Below are positions 25,649-33,218 of a DNA stretch of 64,000 nucleotides, in pieces. The stretch covers positions 186,001-250,000 of the forward strand of contig NZ_CP062229.1 in NCBI RefSeq assembly GCF_024707545.1. The letters are read 5' to 3'. The notes under the pieces are model-generated. The model saw only the letters and a program-made list of their open reading frames with translations. It ran no database searches and was not told the origin of the DNA. The position numbers and the translations under genes are program-made. Position 1 is the stretch's first letter, and the number at the start of each line of letters is the position of its first letter. Source of the stretch: Mesorhizobium onobrychidis. Its GTDB lineage: Bacteria > Pseudomonadota > Alphaproteobacteria > Rhizobiales > Rhizobiaceae.

Positions 25649-26246
25649 ACCCGACAGCCCGTCAACCTGCTCGGGCAAAAATCGATGATTGACCCACCCC
25701 GAGCCTCCCTTCGCCATGCGAGTTGTTGAGGCCGCTCGCTTGGCCGGTTGCTTCCGGCATTCCCACGCTGCCCATACTCTGACAGAAACAATTTGCAACT
25801 CTATTAAGGTGTGCAATAGCGGGCAAGGCCAACCGCAAATTATTTTGGATAAGTTCGCGGGATCGAGTCTGCCATGTTGCGATGCACACATCGGCATCAC
25901 GGCCAATCACCCGGTATGGACTCACTTCAGTAAGAGCCGCAATATTAACCAGTATTTTACTTTAAAGACTCTCTATATTTTACAAAGCTGAAGCACGACA
26001 ACACTCGACGATGCGACGCAAAGAGCGATTCGTCCAAAATCAGCCTCAAAAAGGCACTAGATTTTTCACGGTTGCCCATAATTTGTCACAAACTCGCCAT
26101 AAAGTTTAAAATTTGTGCAGGATCGGTTTATTATTTAGTCAATTCATGACGTGATTATTTCAGGCGCTCAAGAAATTGTGTGTTGCGATGCAGCATTTTT
26201 TTGATATCGTGCGGCAAACCATCCGTTCAACGTATGGAGTTTACGC
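25649..26246. other. 598-bp AT-rich intergenic region, exoX to exoY
   Basis: Long non-coding stretch between divergent genes, clearly richer in A and T than its surroundings from about 25930 to 26230 (runs such as TATTTTACTTTAAAG and AAGTTTAAAATTTG). This suits a heavily regulated promoter region such as sites for MucR- or Ros-type repressors. It contains an exact copy of the repeated exo motif at 26181-26195. Small open frames inside lack coding character. Confidence 0.5.
26181..26195 (+). promoter_or_regulatory. exo-cluster motif TGTTGCGATGCAGCA upstream of exoY
   Basis: Exact reverse complement of the copy at 14834-14848. It lies 52 bp upstream of the exoY start, where a repressor or activator site would control the first committed step of EPS synthesis. 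Confidence 0.5.
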
Positions 26247-26921
26247 ATGAGGGACGTAGCCAAGCCGGCCGACGCGGAATTTTCGCAGGCCGGTATCGAT
26301 TTTCAACCAATCGGCGGCCTGCTCAAACGCAGCTTCGATATTGCCGGTTCACTGATTGGCCTGGTTGCTCTCAGTCCGCTGTTTGTGATGGTCGCGCTGC
26401 TTGTCAAGTTTTCTGACGGCGGGCCGATTTTCTACGGTCACAGCCGGATCGGTCGGGGAGGACGGATTTTCCCGTGCCTCAAATTTCGGACTATGGTACA
26501 GAATGGCGAACAGGTGCTGGCTGCATATCTTGCCGCCAACCCAGATGCCAATGCCGAATGGATAGCGACCCGCAAGCTCAAGAACGATCCGCGCGTCACG
26601 CGCGTCGGGGCCGTGCTGAGGAAGCTCAGCCTCGACGAATTGCCGCAGATCATCAACATCCTTCAGGGCGACATGAGCCTTGTCGGTCCTCGCCCCGTCG
26701 TGCGCGACGAGCTCGAAATCTACGGCAGTTCGGCTGTTTATTACCTGAAATCGCGCCCCGGCCTGACCGGGCTCTGGCAGGTCAGCGGCCGCAACGACGT
26801 TTCCTATGACAGCCGGGTCGCATTCGATCGCCACTATGTCGAGAACTGGTCGCTATTCGAGGACATTCGCATTATCATCAAGACCGTGCCTGCCGTCTGG
26901 ATGTCGCGGGGCTGCTACTGA
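26247..26921 (+). CDS. exoY: ExoY: undecaprenyl-phosphate sugar-1-phosphate transferase
   Basis: 224 residues. LLKRSFDIAGSLIGLVALSPLFVMVALLVKF is the single membrane hairpin of the family. KFRTMVQNGEQ, RKLSLDELPQIINILQGDMSLVGPRPV and SRPGLTGLWQVSGRNDVSYDSRVAFDRHYVENWS are the well-conserved cytosolic motifs of polyprenyl-phosphate hexose-1-phosphate transferases. In Sinorhizobium ExoY transfers galactose-1-phosphate to undecaprenyl phosphate, the first committed step of succinoglycan synthesis. The gene begins a plus-strand unit with exoF (30-bp gap). It is likely regulated by the ExoX-like repressor and by the upstream AT-rich region. Confidence 0.93.
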   Translation: MRDVAKPADAEFSQAGIDFQPIGGLLKRSFDIAGSLIGLVALSPLFVMVALLVKFSDGGPIFYGHSRIGRGGRIFPCLKFRTMVQNGEQVLAAYLAANPDANAEWIATRKLKNDPRVTRVGAVLRKLSLDELPQIINILQGDMSLVGPRPVVRDELEIYGSSAVYYLKSRPGLTGLWQVSGRNDVSYDSRVAFDRHYVENWSLFEDIRIIIKTVPAVWMSRGCY

Positions 26922-26951
26922 CCGGCCGGGACCCGGTCTCTGTGTGGATGA

Positions 26952-28301
26952 GTGACTGTCCAGACGCCAGACATTCTGCAGCAAGTTTCATCGGGCGAGG
27001 CTAAGCGGATCGGAAACGTTCAGTTGAAAACAGACATCTTCGAAATCTCCAGCGCCGGCATTGTTAGCAATCGCATGCGGCGGATGCGGCTTTTGATCAC
27101 TTGCCTCGCGCTGGCACTCACCATTCCCCAACTCGCCGCCGCCGATGAGTACCGCCTTGGATCGCAGGACAAGCTGACCGTCCGCGTGGCCGAATGGCAG
27201 ACCGTTGAAGGCACGTTCCGCGACTGGACGGCCGTCAACGGAGAGTACACAGTCGGCCCGGCCGGAACATTGTCCGTGCCGTTCGTCGGCGAGATGCCGG
27301 CATCTGGCAAGACGACATCCGAGATCGCGGCAGCGATCGGCCAGGCGCTCCAGCGCAAGCTCGCCCTGGCGGACCGGCCGGAAGCCTCCGTCGAAATGGC
27401 GCAGTACAGGCCGTTCTACATTTCCGGGGAGGTCCAGACGCCGGGCCAGTATCCTTACGTGCCGGACCTGACCGTGCTGAGGGCGATGAGCATCGCCGGC
27501 GGTGTCCGGCGGAGCCCAGAAGGACAGCGGTACGACCGCGACATGATCAACGCCAAGGGCGATTTTGACGTTCTCCAAGACCAACGGGTCCGACTGATCG
27601 TCAGGCGCGCCCGCATCGAAGCGGAGATCGCGGACAAGCCGACATTCGACGTGCCGAAGGAATTGGCCGACGATCCGAAGCTGGCAAGCATCGTTGCCGA
27701 CGAGATGGCGATCCTGACAGCCGACCAAAAGAAGCTCAAACTGCGCCTTCAGGCGCTCGACGACTTGAAGAAGCTGCTGCAGAGCGAGATCGACTCGTTG
27801 CAGAAAAAGATCGTCAACCAGCAGCGGCAGGTCGACCTGGCAAAAGAACAGCTCAGCGGCATCGGTTCGCTGGCGCAGAAAGGCCTTGTCGTCAACACGC
27901 GGGTTCTGGGTTCGCAACAGACGATCGCCGACCTGGAAGGCCAGATCCTGGATTACGACACGGCCATCCTCACCGCCAAGCAGGCGATCAGCAAAGCCAC
28001 CCAAGATGCCATCGACCTGGAAAACACCCAGAATGCGGGCCTCGCCGCCGACCGGCAACAGGTAGAAGCCGATCTCAGTGCAACGATGCTCAAGATGAAC
28101 ATGCAAACAGGCCTGATGGCCGAAGCCATGTCGGGGAACCCGGCACTGCAACGCTATCGCGACGGCGAAGAGCCGGCAATGACGTTTAGCCTGGTTCGGA
28201 TGGTCGACGGCAAGACCAGCGCAATCACCGCCAGCGAAGACACGCCCGTACTGCCCGGGGATGTGATCAAGGTGAAGCTGGTACCGATGGCTAGCCAATA
28301 G
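26952..28301 (+). CDS. exoF: ExoF: periplasmic polysaccharide export protein
   Basis: Up to 449 residues. A signal peptide MRRMRLLITCLALALTIPQLAAAD begins at residue 42 of this frame (27075), so translation may start at 27075 rather than at GTG 26952. The mature protein opens with YRLGSQDKLTVRVAEWQTVEG and a Poly_export/SLBB region (FYISGEVQTPGQYPYVPDLTVLRAMSIAGGV). A long coiled coil (about residues 230-370; ALDDLKKLLQSEIDSLQKK and onward) follows. That combination of Wza-like N-terminal domain with a coiled coil is typical of ExoF. It works with ExoP and ExoQ in export. Confidence 0.88.
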   Translation: MTVQTPDILQQVSSGEAKRIGNVQLKTDIFEISSAGIVSNRMRRMRLLITCLALALTIPQLAAADEYRLGSQDKLTVRVAEWQTVEGTFRDWTAVNGEYTVGPAGTLSVPFVGEMPASGKTTSEIAAAIGQALQRKLALADRPEASVEMAQYRPFYISGEVQTPGQYPYVPDLTVLRAMSIAGGVRRSPEGQRYDRDMINAKGDFDVLQDQRVRLIVRRARIEAEIADKPTFDVPKELADDPKLASIVADEMAILTADQKKLKLRLQALDDLKKLLQSEIDSLQKKIVNQQRQVDLAKEQLSGIGSLAQKGLVVNTRVLGSQQTIADLEGQILDYDTAILTAKQAISKATQDAIDLENTQNAGLAADRQQVEADLSATMLKMNMQTGLMAEAMSGNPALQRYRDGEEPAMTFSLVRMVDGKTSAITASEDTPVLPGDVIKVKLVPMASQ

Positions 28302-28303
28302 GC

Positions 28304-28450
28304 CTTCGAGCGATCGGCCGATCCGATCACGCCGAACAGATCGACTGGATCGGCGAAGAGTTCGACCCGGACGAGTTCGACCTTGAACTCGCCAACACTG
28401 TGCTCGCCGCCCCGACAAGCCGGCCTACCGCCAACTCGGGACGTGAGTAA
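28304..28450 (+). pseudogene. fragment of a pRiA4b ORF-3-like gene
   Basis: An open frame ending at TAA 28448-28450 encodes SDHAEQIDWIGEEFDPDEF followed by DLELANTVL. This is the C-terminal pattern (W-x-G-x-x-FDP-x-x-FD-x-x-x-x-N-x-x-L) of the plasmid pRiA4b ORF-3 family, often found on mobile elements. The upstream part of such a gene (about 150-190 residues) is missing; exoF ends at 28301. This is therefore a remnant, evidence of past insertion and decay at this site. Identification is by eye. Confidence 0.5.
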
Positions 28451-28509
28451 TTGCAGCGCAAGGAGATGTTGTGCTTTAGTTGCAACTTAAATCCGAGGAG
28501 GACTTTGTC

Positions 28510-29268
28510 GTGCACAGTGAAAGGGACGAAATCGTCAGTCGAGAAAGAGAATTTCACAATCTCAGATTCAGTCAGGAGGAGGATCCAAGAGGAAGCCTGG
28601 ACAAGTGGTATCGAACAATTCGTCACGGCGCTGAACGTCAAGACGAGCAAATAAAACGCCTGTCGAAAAACGCAGACGTGCTCGAGTACGGTTGCTCCGA
28701 TGGCGGGTGGTCCCTGCATTCCCTGCACCTGCCCGATCTTTGCCGATCTCTGACGGGGATCGATATTTCGGATGTAGCAGTGAACAAGGCGAACGAACGG
28801 GCGAGCACGCTTGGAAGCACGAACGCTACATTCCTGGCGATGAATGCGGAAGCCATGTCCTTCGAGGACAACAAGTTCGACCTGGTGTATGGACGCGGGA
28901 TCATCCATCACCTGGACCTGGACCGGTGCTTTTCCGATGTGGTCCGTGTCTTGAAGCCGAACGGCGTGGCGTCCTTCTACGAGCCGATGGGACACAATCC
29001 TCTCCTGAATGCCTTCAGAAGGCGGACACCGCTCATCCGCACCGCCGATGAACATCCTTTGTTAATTTCGGACTTCGCGTTGGCCCGCCGCTATTTCAGC
29101 AATGTCCAGGTGGACTATTTCGGCCTGTGCTCCGTAGGAAGCGCGCTAATGCCACGAAGCATCTCGGAAACCGTCTACACAGTTGGCAAAGCTGTCGATT
29201 CGGTAGTTCTGACGCTTCCCTTCGTGAAGCGGTTCGCATGGTATGCGCTCCTAACCCTTAGGGCCTGA
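28510..29268 (+). CDS. class I SAM-dependent methyltransferase
   Basis: 252 residues from GTG 28510, which has an excellent GAGGAGG ribosome-binding site 8 bases upstream; a TTG 30 bases further up is less likely. ADVLEYGCSDGGWSLHSLHL is motif I (SAM-binding, E/D-x-G-x-x-x-G), GIDISDVAVNKANERAST motif II, FDLVYGRGIIHHLDLDRCFSDVVRVLKPNGVASFYEPM motif III/IV. The C-terminal half lacks further motifs. It may O-methylate a sugar of the EPS, as some rhizobial polymers carry methyl groups, but its target is unknown. It sits between a mobile-gene fragment and an acyltransferase fragment, so it may be a later arrival. Confidence 0.8.
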   Translation: MHSERDEIVSREREFHNLRFSQEEDPRGSLDKWYRTIRHGAERQDEQIKRLSKNADVLEYGCSDGGWSLHSLHLPDLCRSLTGIDISDVAVNKANERASTLGSTNATFLAMNAEAMSFEDNKFDLVYGRGIIHHLDLDRCFSDVVRVLKPNGVASFYEPMGHNPLLNAFRRRTPLIRTADEHPLLISDFALARRYFSNVQVDYFGLCSVGSALMPRSISETVYTVGKAVDSVVLTLPFVKRFAWYALLTLRA

Positions 29269-29573
29269 TCAATAGGTGGCAAGCCCAACTCTGGCGAGGG
29301 TGGAAGGGGCAAGTGCCTCACGCCACCGCTTCAGAAGCTGCCCGGGTGACGATTGTTTGGCCTGAGCGCTGTTAGGCGGCGTCTTCGTACGAAGCTCAAT
29401 AATCTGCCTGGCGTCGAAATCGGGGATCATCGCGTAAGTCCGTGGTCGCCCCCACGAAGCATGGCTGCGGGAAATCCTGCCCGAATAATTCGCGAATTTG
29501 TGGCGTCCCAGGATTACATTTATTTGATACTAATCTTAGCAGGCGAACATCAAGACGATATTTGGCGCTTTGC
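29269..29573. other. intergenic region with acyltransferase remnant
   Basis: 305 bp between the methyltransferase gene and the convergent exoQ gene. Its only recognisable content is the hexapeptide acyltransferase-like fragment at 29410-29499. No terminator hairpin was seen. Confidence 0.4.
29410..29499 (+). pseudogene. C-terminal fragment of a hexapeptide-repeat acyltransferase
   Basis: In one plus-strand frame, VEIGDHRVSPWSPPRSMAAG continues as NPARIIREF. Hexapeptide (LpxA/CysE/NodL-like) transferases end with the same pattern: VxIGD-x-x-V-x-x-x-S-x-V, P-x-S-x-x-AGNPA-[KR]-x-IR. The rest of such a protein (about 150 residues of left-handed beta-helix) is absent, so this is a degraded remnant. 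It may once have acetylated a polymer or Nod-factor-like sugar. Recognised by eye from the AGNPAR-IR motif. Confidence 0.4.
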
Positions 29574-30836
29574 TTAGCCCCTTGCGGTTTCTGGTTCCGC
29601 GAGGTTGGCTGCGGCCCACCGGGGACGGGCGACAGGCACCCTCACCAGCTTGAAGTAGCTGTAGTACAGGAGGAAAGAGCCCATGATATAGGGGTTGAAG
29701 GTATCGATCTCGACGAAGGACCGGATGAACAGAAGCACCATCACGCCGGCAAGAATCACGGACTCGGCTTGCCATGTCCTGAATATCAACGCCGATATAT
29801 GGCCCCACAGCGTGCGTACAATGATCAGCGACATCAGCGTCGCCCCGACATAGCCAAGCTCGACGAGGGCTTCGATATAGGTGTTGTGGAAGTGGAAGCC
29901 GCTTCGGGTCGTGATGTAGAATTCGTTCCAAAGCCGCTCGGCCTCGGCGAAACCCTGCACCCAATAGGCCGCGTAGCCGACGCCGAGGATCGGTGCTTGC
30001 TGCGCCGCATCCCAGCCCTGCTCCCAGAGATAGGTGCGTCCGGTGAGCGTGGAATCCTTTCCGAAGGCGCCAAGGATGAAATCCAGAAGTCCCGCAAAGG
30101 CAACCACGGTGACCACGACCAGCCCGAATGCGCCGACTAGGAAAATCACCCGTCGGTAGCGGAGCGAAAGCTTCTTGGCCATGGTAAGCAGAGCCACCAG
30201 AGCGAGAGCTGCCGGTATCGAAGCCGTCGAGGTGGCGGAATGCGCCATGACCAGCAGATAGGCCGACAGGACGAGGACCGGCGCCATCAGGAAAAGGCTT
30301 GTCCGGCCGCGTCTGAGGAAGACCAGGAAGACAATGCAAAAATAGATGCCGAGCGATGCGACAAAGCCGATCTGGTTTTTGGAGCTGAATGCGCCGACGA
30401 AATTGTACGTCCCGTCGAGCATATCATAGGAATAACCCCCGACCTTCAGCGAATAGAGCAGAACGACAAAAATCCCAATCAGTGAGCCAATCGTCAACGT
30501 TCGGACGCTGACGGTGCGCGCTGCAATGTAGGCGCAGGCGATATGGGAGCAATACTGGATTGCCGTCCTCAACGTGATGCCGGGGGCATCCGACCAGAAC
30601 ACCGAGAGGCAGACGTAGAATGCAAACGCCAGCGGGAGCCACGCGCTGGAGGCATGTCGCAACAGCCGCCGGTAGTCTACCACGATCAGGGGAAGCCAGA
30701 CCGCATAGTAGGCCAGGATCAGTATCTGGCCGAAAACGGAGGAGTAGGAGAACGCCCAAACGGAGATGGCAACAGCAAATGTGCCGTAGACCGTGCTCTT
30801 CTCCGGGTCGACCAACAGAGATTTTGGAATCTTCAT
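29574..30836 (-). CDS. exoQ: ExoQ: EPS repeat-unit polymerase
   Basis: 420 residues from ATG 30836 and about 10-12 hydrophobic segments. The opening EKSTVYGTFAVAISVWAFSYSSVFGQ and the periplasmic-loop region GKDSTLTGRTYLWEQGWDAAQQAPILGVGYAAYWVQGF, then FHFHNTYIEALVELGYVGA, match the O-antigen ligase/polymerase (Wzy_C) family, where the conserved R and H residues handle lipid-linked sugars. In Sinorhizobium ExoQ polymerises repeat units into high-molecular-weight EPS. Upstream in-frame codons to 30893 exist; the ribosome-binding site near 30836 is weak. It is separated from exoF by the methyltransferase and remnants. Confidence 0.88.
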   Translation of the reverse strand: MKIPKSLLVDPEKSTVYGTFAVAISVWAFSYSSVFGQILILAYYAVWLPLIVVDYRRLLRHASSAWLPLAFAFYVCLSVFWSDAPGITLRTAIQYCSHIACAYIAARTVSVRTLTIGSLIGIFVVLLYSLKVGGYSYDMLDGTYNFVGAFSSKNQIGFVASLGIYFCIVFLVFLRRGRTSLFLMAPVLVLSAYLLVMAHSATSTASIPAALALVALLTMAKKLSLRYRRVIFLVGAFGLVVVTVVAFAGLLDFILGAFGKDSTLTGRTYLWEQGWDAAQQAPILGVGYAAYWVQGFAEAERLWNEFYITTRSGFHFHNTYIEALVELGYVGATLMSLIIVRTLWGHISALIFRTWQAESVILAGVMVLLFIRSFVEIDTFNPYIMGSFLLYYSYFKLVRVPVARPRWAAANLAEPETARG

Positions 30837-31294
30837 CTCGGTAGCGAATTCCCGTCCATGCAGTTCAATGCCGATTCGCCGCCGCGCCACCATGCGCGAA
30901 TGCTTCCATTGTGCAGCGCAATATAACCCATCCCCCGCAACCTGTCACCCAAATGAGGCAAAAACAGCCATAAGGTGCCCCCGGGACGGCGGTAAAAGGC
31001 CACGACAGGCCGTGCGGCAAGAACCCGAGCATCTCGGCGCACGGCTGGGCATCGCTGTCGGCGCCGTCAAAAGCCATCGCCGCCGCATTTATGAGAGGCT
31101 CGGCATCACCACCGCGCGGAACTGTTTTTGCAGTTCTTTCAGCACCGGACCGAAAAATAGCAGCCGGCATTCGTTGCATCCGTTGCAATGAATGAGGCCC
31201 TCCGCGTACGCTATCTCGGGGACAACCAGACGATGGCCACACGAACAATTGGCAGGCGCTGGTCGTCCCCAATCTGCTGGGTTGGAGCAAACGG
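30837..31294. other. intergenic region with LuxR-type HTH remnant
   Basis: 458 bp between exoQ and the TIR-like gene. It should hold the exoQ promoter and has a weak match to the exo motif (TTGTGCAGCGCAATA, 30909-30923). The LuxR-type remnant at 31000-31137 lies inside. Nothing else is recognisable. Confidence 0.4.
31000..31137 (+). pseudogene. LuxR-type helix-turn-helix remnant
   Basis: A plus-strand frame reads EHLGARLGIAVGAVKSHRRR then IYERLGITTARN. This is the GerE/LuxR DNA-binding helix pair (x-x-IA-x-x-LGIA-x-x-TVK-x-H-x-x-x-IY-x-KLG). There is no start codon in a sensible place and no complete N-terminal half, and the downstream residues are not conserved. It is therefore a decayed C-terminal fragment of a regulator, just upstream of the TIR-like gene and in the same orientation. 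Confidence 0.5.
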
Positions 31295-32224
31295 ATGGAC
31301 AAACCTCGAATCTTCCTGGGCTCGTCGGGGAAGCAGAAAAAACTGCTGCAGGCGCTGACACGCGGTCTTGAAGACATCGCGCATGTGGAGCCTTGGACGA
31401 CGTCCTTCAATCCGGGAACAACCACCCTGGGGCGCCTCCTCGAGCTTACGCGTGAAGTCGACTTCGCCGCTTTCGTGTTCGCTCAGGACGATTGGACCAG
31501 TGTGAGCCAGCCGGCATCGTCTGCGGCGGCATCCGCTCAAGCTTCTCCCCGAGACAATGTGGTTTTCGAGGCCGGCCTTTTCGGCGGAGTCCTTGGAATG
31601 CGCCGGACGTTCATCCTCCATGCCAATGGCTCCAAGCTTCCAAGCGATCTCCTCGGCCTCACCTCCGTAAGGTATGGCGAGGCAACGACCGGCGCGGAGA
31701 TGAGGGCGATCAACCAAAAGCTTCGGAATGCGATCGAGAACGAAAGTCGCGTCGCCCGCATAGAGGGCTTCTGGTGGCAGTTTTCCCTGACGGAGCGCTC
31801 CGCGAGGGAGCCGTCCGCCGTGAGCCTCTTGCGTATCTCGCGAGGCCGCGATGGTGCGCTGGAGTTGGCCGGCCGCTCATGGCAAGAGAATGGCAGTCTG
31901 TCGGCCAGATACTGGAGCGAGGCGGTAAAGGAGAGAAAGGAGCCTGCCGGCATCTTCTACTTTTGGAATGGAGAACGGCCCTTGGATGCGAACGCGTCGC
32001 AGTTGTACGGGACGGGAGAGATCCGGCTGGAGTCCGCCGATCGCGCATCCGGGTATTTCACGACGCGCGCGGATACGAACCCCGAGGTGAATGCGCGCAC
32101 GTCCGGGGTTTACCTGCGCGCCGATCCGGAAGACTTAAGCATCCTGGACGGACGCGACAATCAGCGGCGCGTGGAGTTGATCGCAGAGCGGCTGAGCCAT
32201 TGGAAGTCGATCAAGAACGTCTGA
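31295..32224 (+). CDS. orphan TIR-like nucleotide-binding protein with C-terminal beta-rich domain
   Basis: 309 residues; ATG 31295 has GGAG 7 bases upstream. Residues 5-130 match the TIR-like family (PF10137 type, as in CBASS/Pycsar effector proteins): RIFLGSSG, VEPWTTSF, VDFAAFVFAQDDWTS, RDNVVFEAGLFGGVLG with the putative NADase Glu92, and LPSDLLG. Residues 155-285 are unlike TIR; they run as short beta strands (FWWQFSL, LLRISRG, LELAGRS, GIFYFWNG, GTGEIRLES, GYFTTRAD, SGVYLRADPED). This pattern resembles the lipocalin-like beta-barrel ligand sensor of Cap15-type effectors. No cyclase gene is near. No signal peptide or membrane helix. Probably an NAD-cleaving abortive-infection effector triggered by a small ligand; that role is inferred. 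Confidence 0.7.
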   Translation: MDKPRIFLGSSGKQKKLLQALTRGLEDIAHVEPWTTSFNPGTTTLGRLLELTREVDFAAFVFAQDDWTSVSQPASSAAASAQASPRDNVVFEAGLFGGVLGMRRTFILHANGSKLPSDLLGLTSVRYGEATTGAEMRAINQKLRNAIENESRVARIEGFWWQFSLTERSAREPSAVSLLRISRGRDGALELAGRSWQENGSLSARYWSEAVKERKEPAGIFYFWNGERPLDANASQLYGTGEIRLESADRASGYFTTRADTNPEVNARTSGVYLRADPEDLSILDGRDNQRRVELIAERLSHWKSIKNV

Positions 32225-32427
32225 ACTGCGCGCATGGGAGTCGCTCGGACGGCCCTGCCGCCTCGCCGCGACCGCAGCCCCAGTATCATATGGAGAGGTA
32301 ACAGCCAGGAGGGGCTTCTCAACCGCCTGCTGCTGGCCCACCACGAAGTTGTTCGGAGGCTCCAGACTCCGGCTTGAACTTCTCTGTCGTTGACTTCACA
32401 TTCGCCGCCGATTGGGAGGACGAGCAC

Positions 32428-33180
32428 ATGACGATGAGTTTTGCGGGACGGTTTGCCGGGCGGTCGGCCGTGATCACCGGTGGCGCGTCGGGAATCGGCC
32501 TGGCCGTCGCGCAAAGAATCGCTGAGGAGGGCGGGCGCGTTTGCGTCTGGGATCGTGACCCCGTCCAAATCGAGCAGGCGAAGGCTGTCATTGCCGACCT
32601 GCACAGCGTGACAGTCGACGTCGCCGATCCCTTAGCGGTCGAACAGGCCGCCCAGCAGACATTCGATACCCTTGGCGCCGTCGATATACTGGTCACCAGT
32701 GCGGCCATCACCGGACCGAACACGACGACCTGGGACTATTCGGTGGAGGATTGGCGCCGGGTCATCGACATCAACATCAATGGCGTCTTCTACTGCAACA
32801 AGGCACTGGTTCCGCACATGCTCAAGCGCAATTACGGCAGGATCGTTAACATCGCTTCGATCGCCGGCAAGGAGGGAAACCCGAATGCATCTGCCTACAG
32901 CACCTCCAAGGCGGCGGTGATCGGCCTGACCAAGTCGCTGGGCAAGGAATTGGCCAAGACCAAGGTGACGGTGAACTGTGTCACGCCGGCGGCCGTGCGC
33001 ACCGCGATCTTCCAGCAGATGAGCCAGCAGCACATCGATTTCATGCTGTCGAAGATACCGATGGCGCGGTTCGGCGAGGTCGAGGAGGTGGCGGCGCTGA
33101 TCTCGTGGATCGCTTCCGAGGAATGCTCTTTCACGACGGCTGCCGTTTTCGACGTTTCCGGCGGCCGGGCGACCTATTGA
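32428..33180 (+). CDS. SDR-family oxidoreductase
   Basis: 250 residues from ATG 32428 (GGGAGGAC ribosome-binding site); an extension of 18 residues upstream is rejected. Classical short-chain dehydrogenase: AVITGGASGIGLAVAQRIAEE (cofactor-binding G-x3-GxG), LVTSAAI (N-x-A-G-like), VNIASIAG with the catalytic serine, and YSTSKAAVIGLTKSLG with Tyr and Lys. WDRDP after the second strand suggests NAD rather than NADP. It is followed 38 bp later by the glucoamylase-like gene in the same direction. Substrate unknown; a sugar or 3-oxoacyl substrate is possible. Confidence 0.83.
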   Translation: MTMSFAGRFAGRSAVITGGASGIGLAVAQRIAEEGGRVCVWDRDPVQIEQAKAVIADLHSVTVDVADPLAVEQAAQQTFDTLGAVDILVTSAAITGPNTTTWDYSVEDWRRVIDININGVFYCNKALVPHMLKRNYGRIVNIASIAGKEGNPNASAYSTSKAAVIGLTKSLGKELAKTKVTVNCVTPAAVRTAIFQQMSQQHIDFMLSKIPMARFGEVEEVAALISWIASEECSFTTAAVFDVSGGRATY

Positions 33181-33218
33181 AGCAACTGGGGCGCGATCCA
33201 GACTGGAGTTAACGTCGC

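Noticed and set aside
25689..25991. 100-codon plus-strand frame upstream of exoY
   Set aside because: Lies in an AT-rich promoter-like region and shows no coding character or homology by eye.
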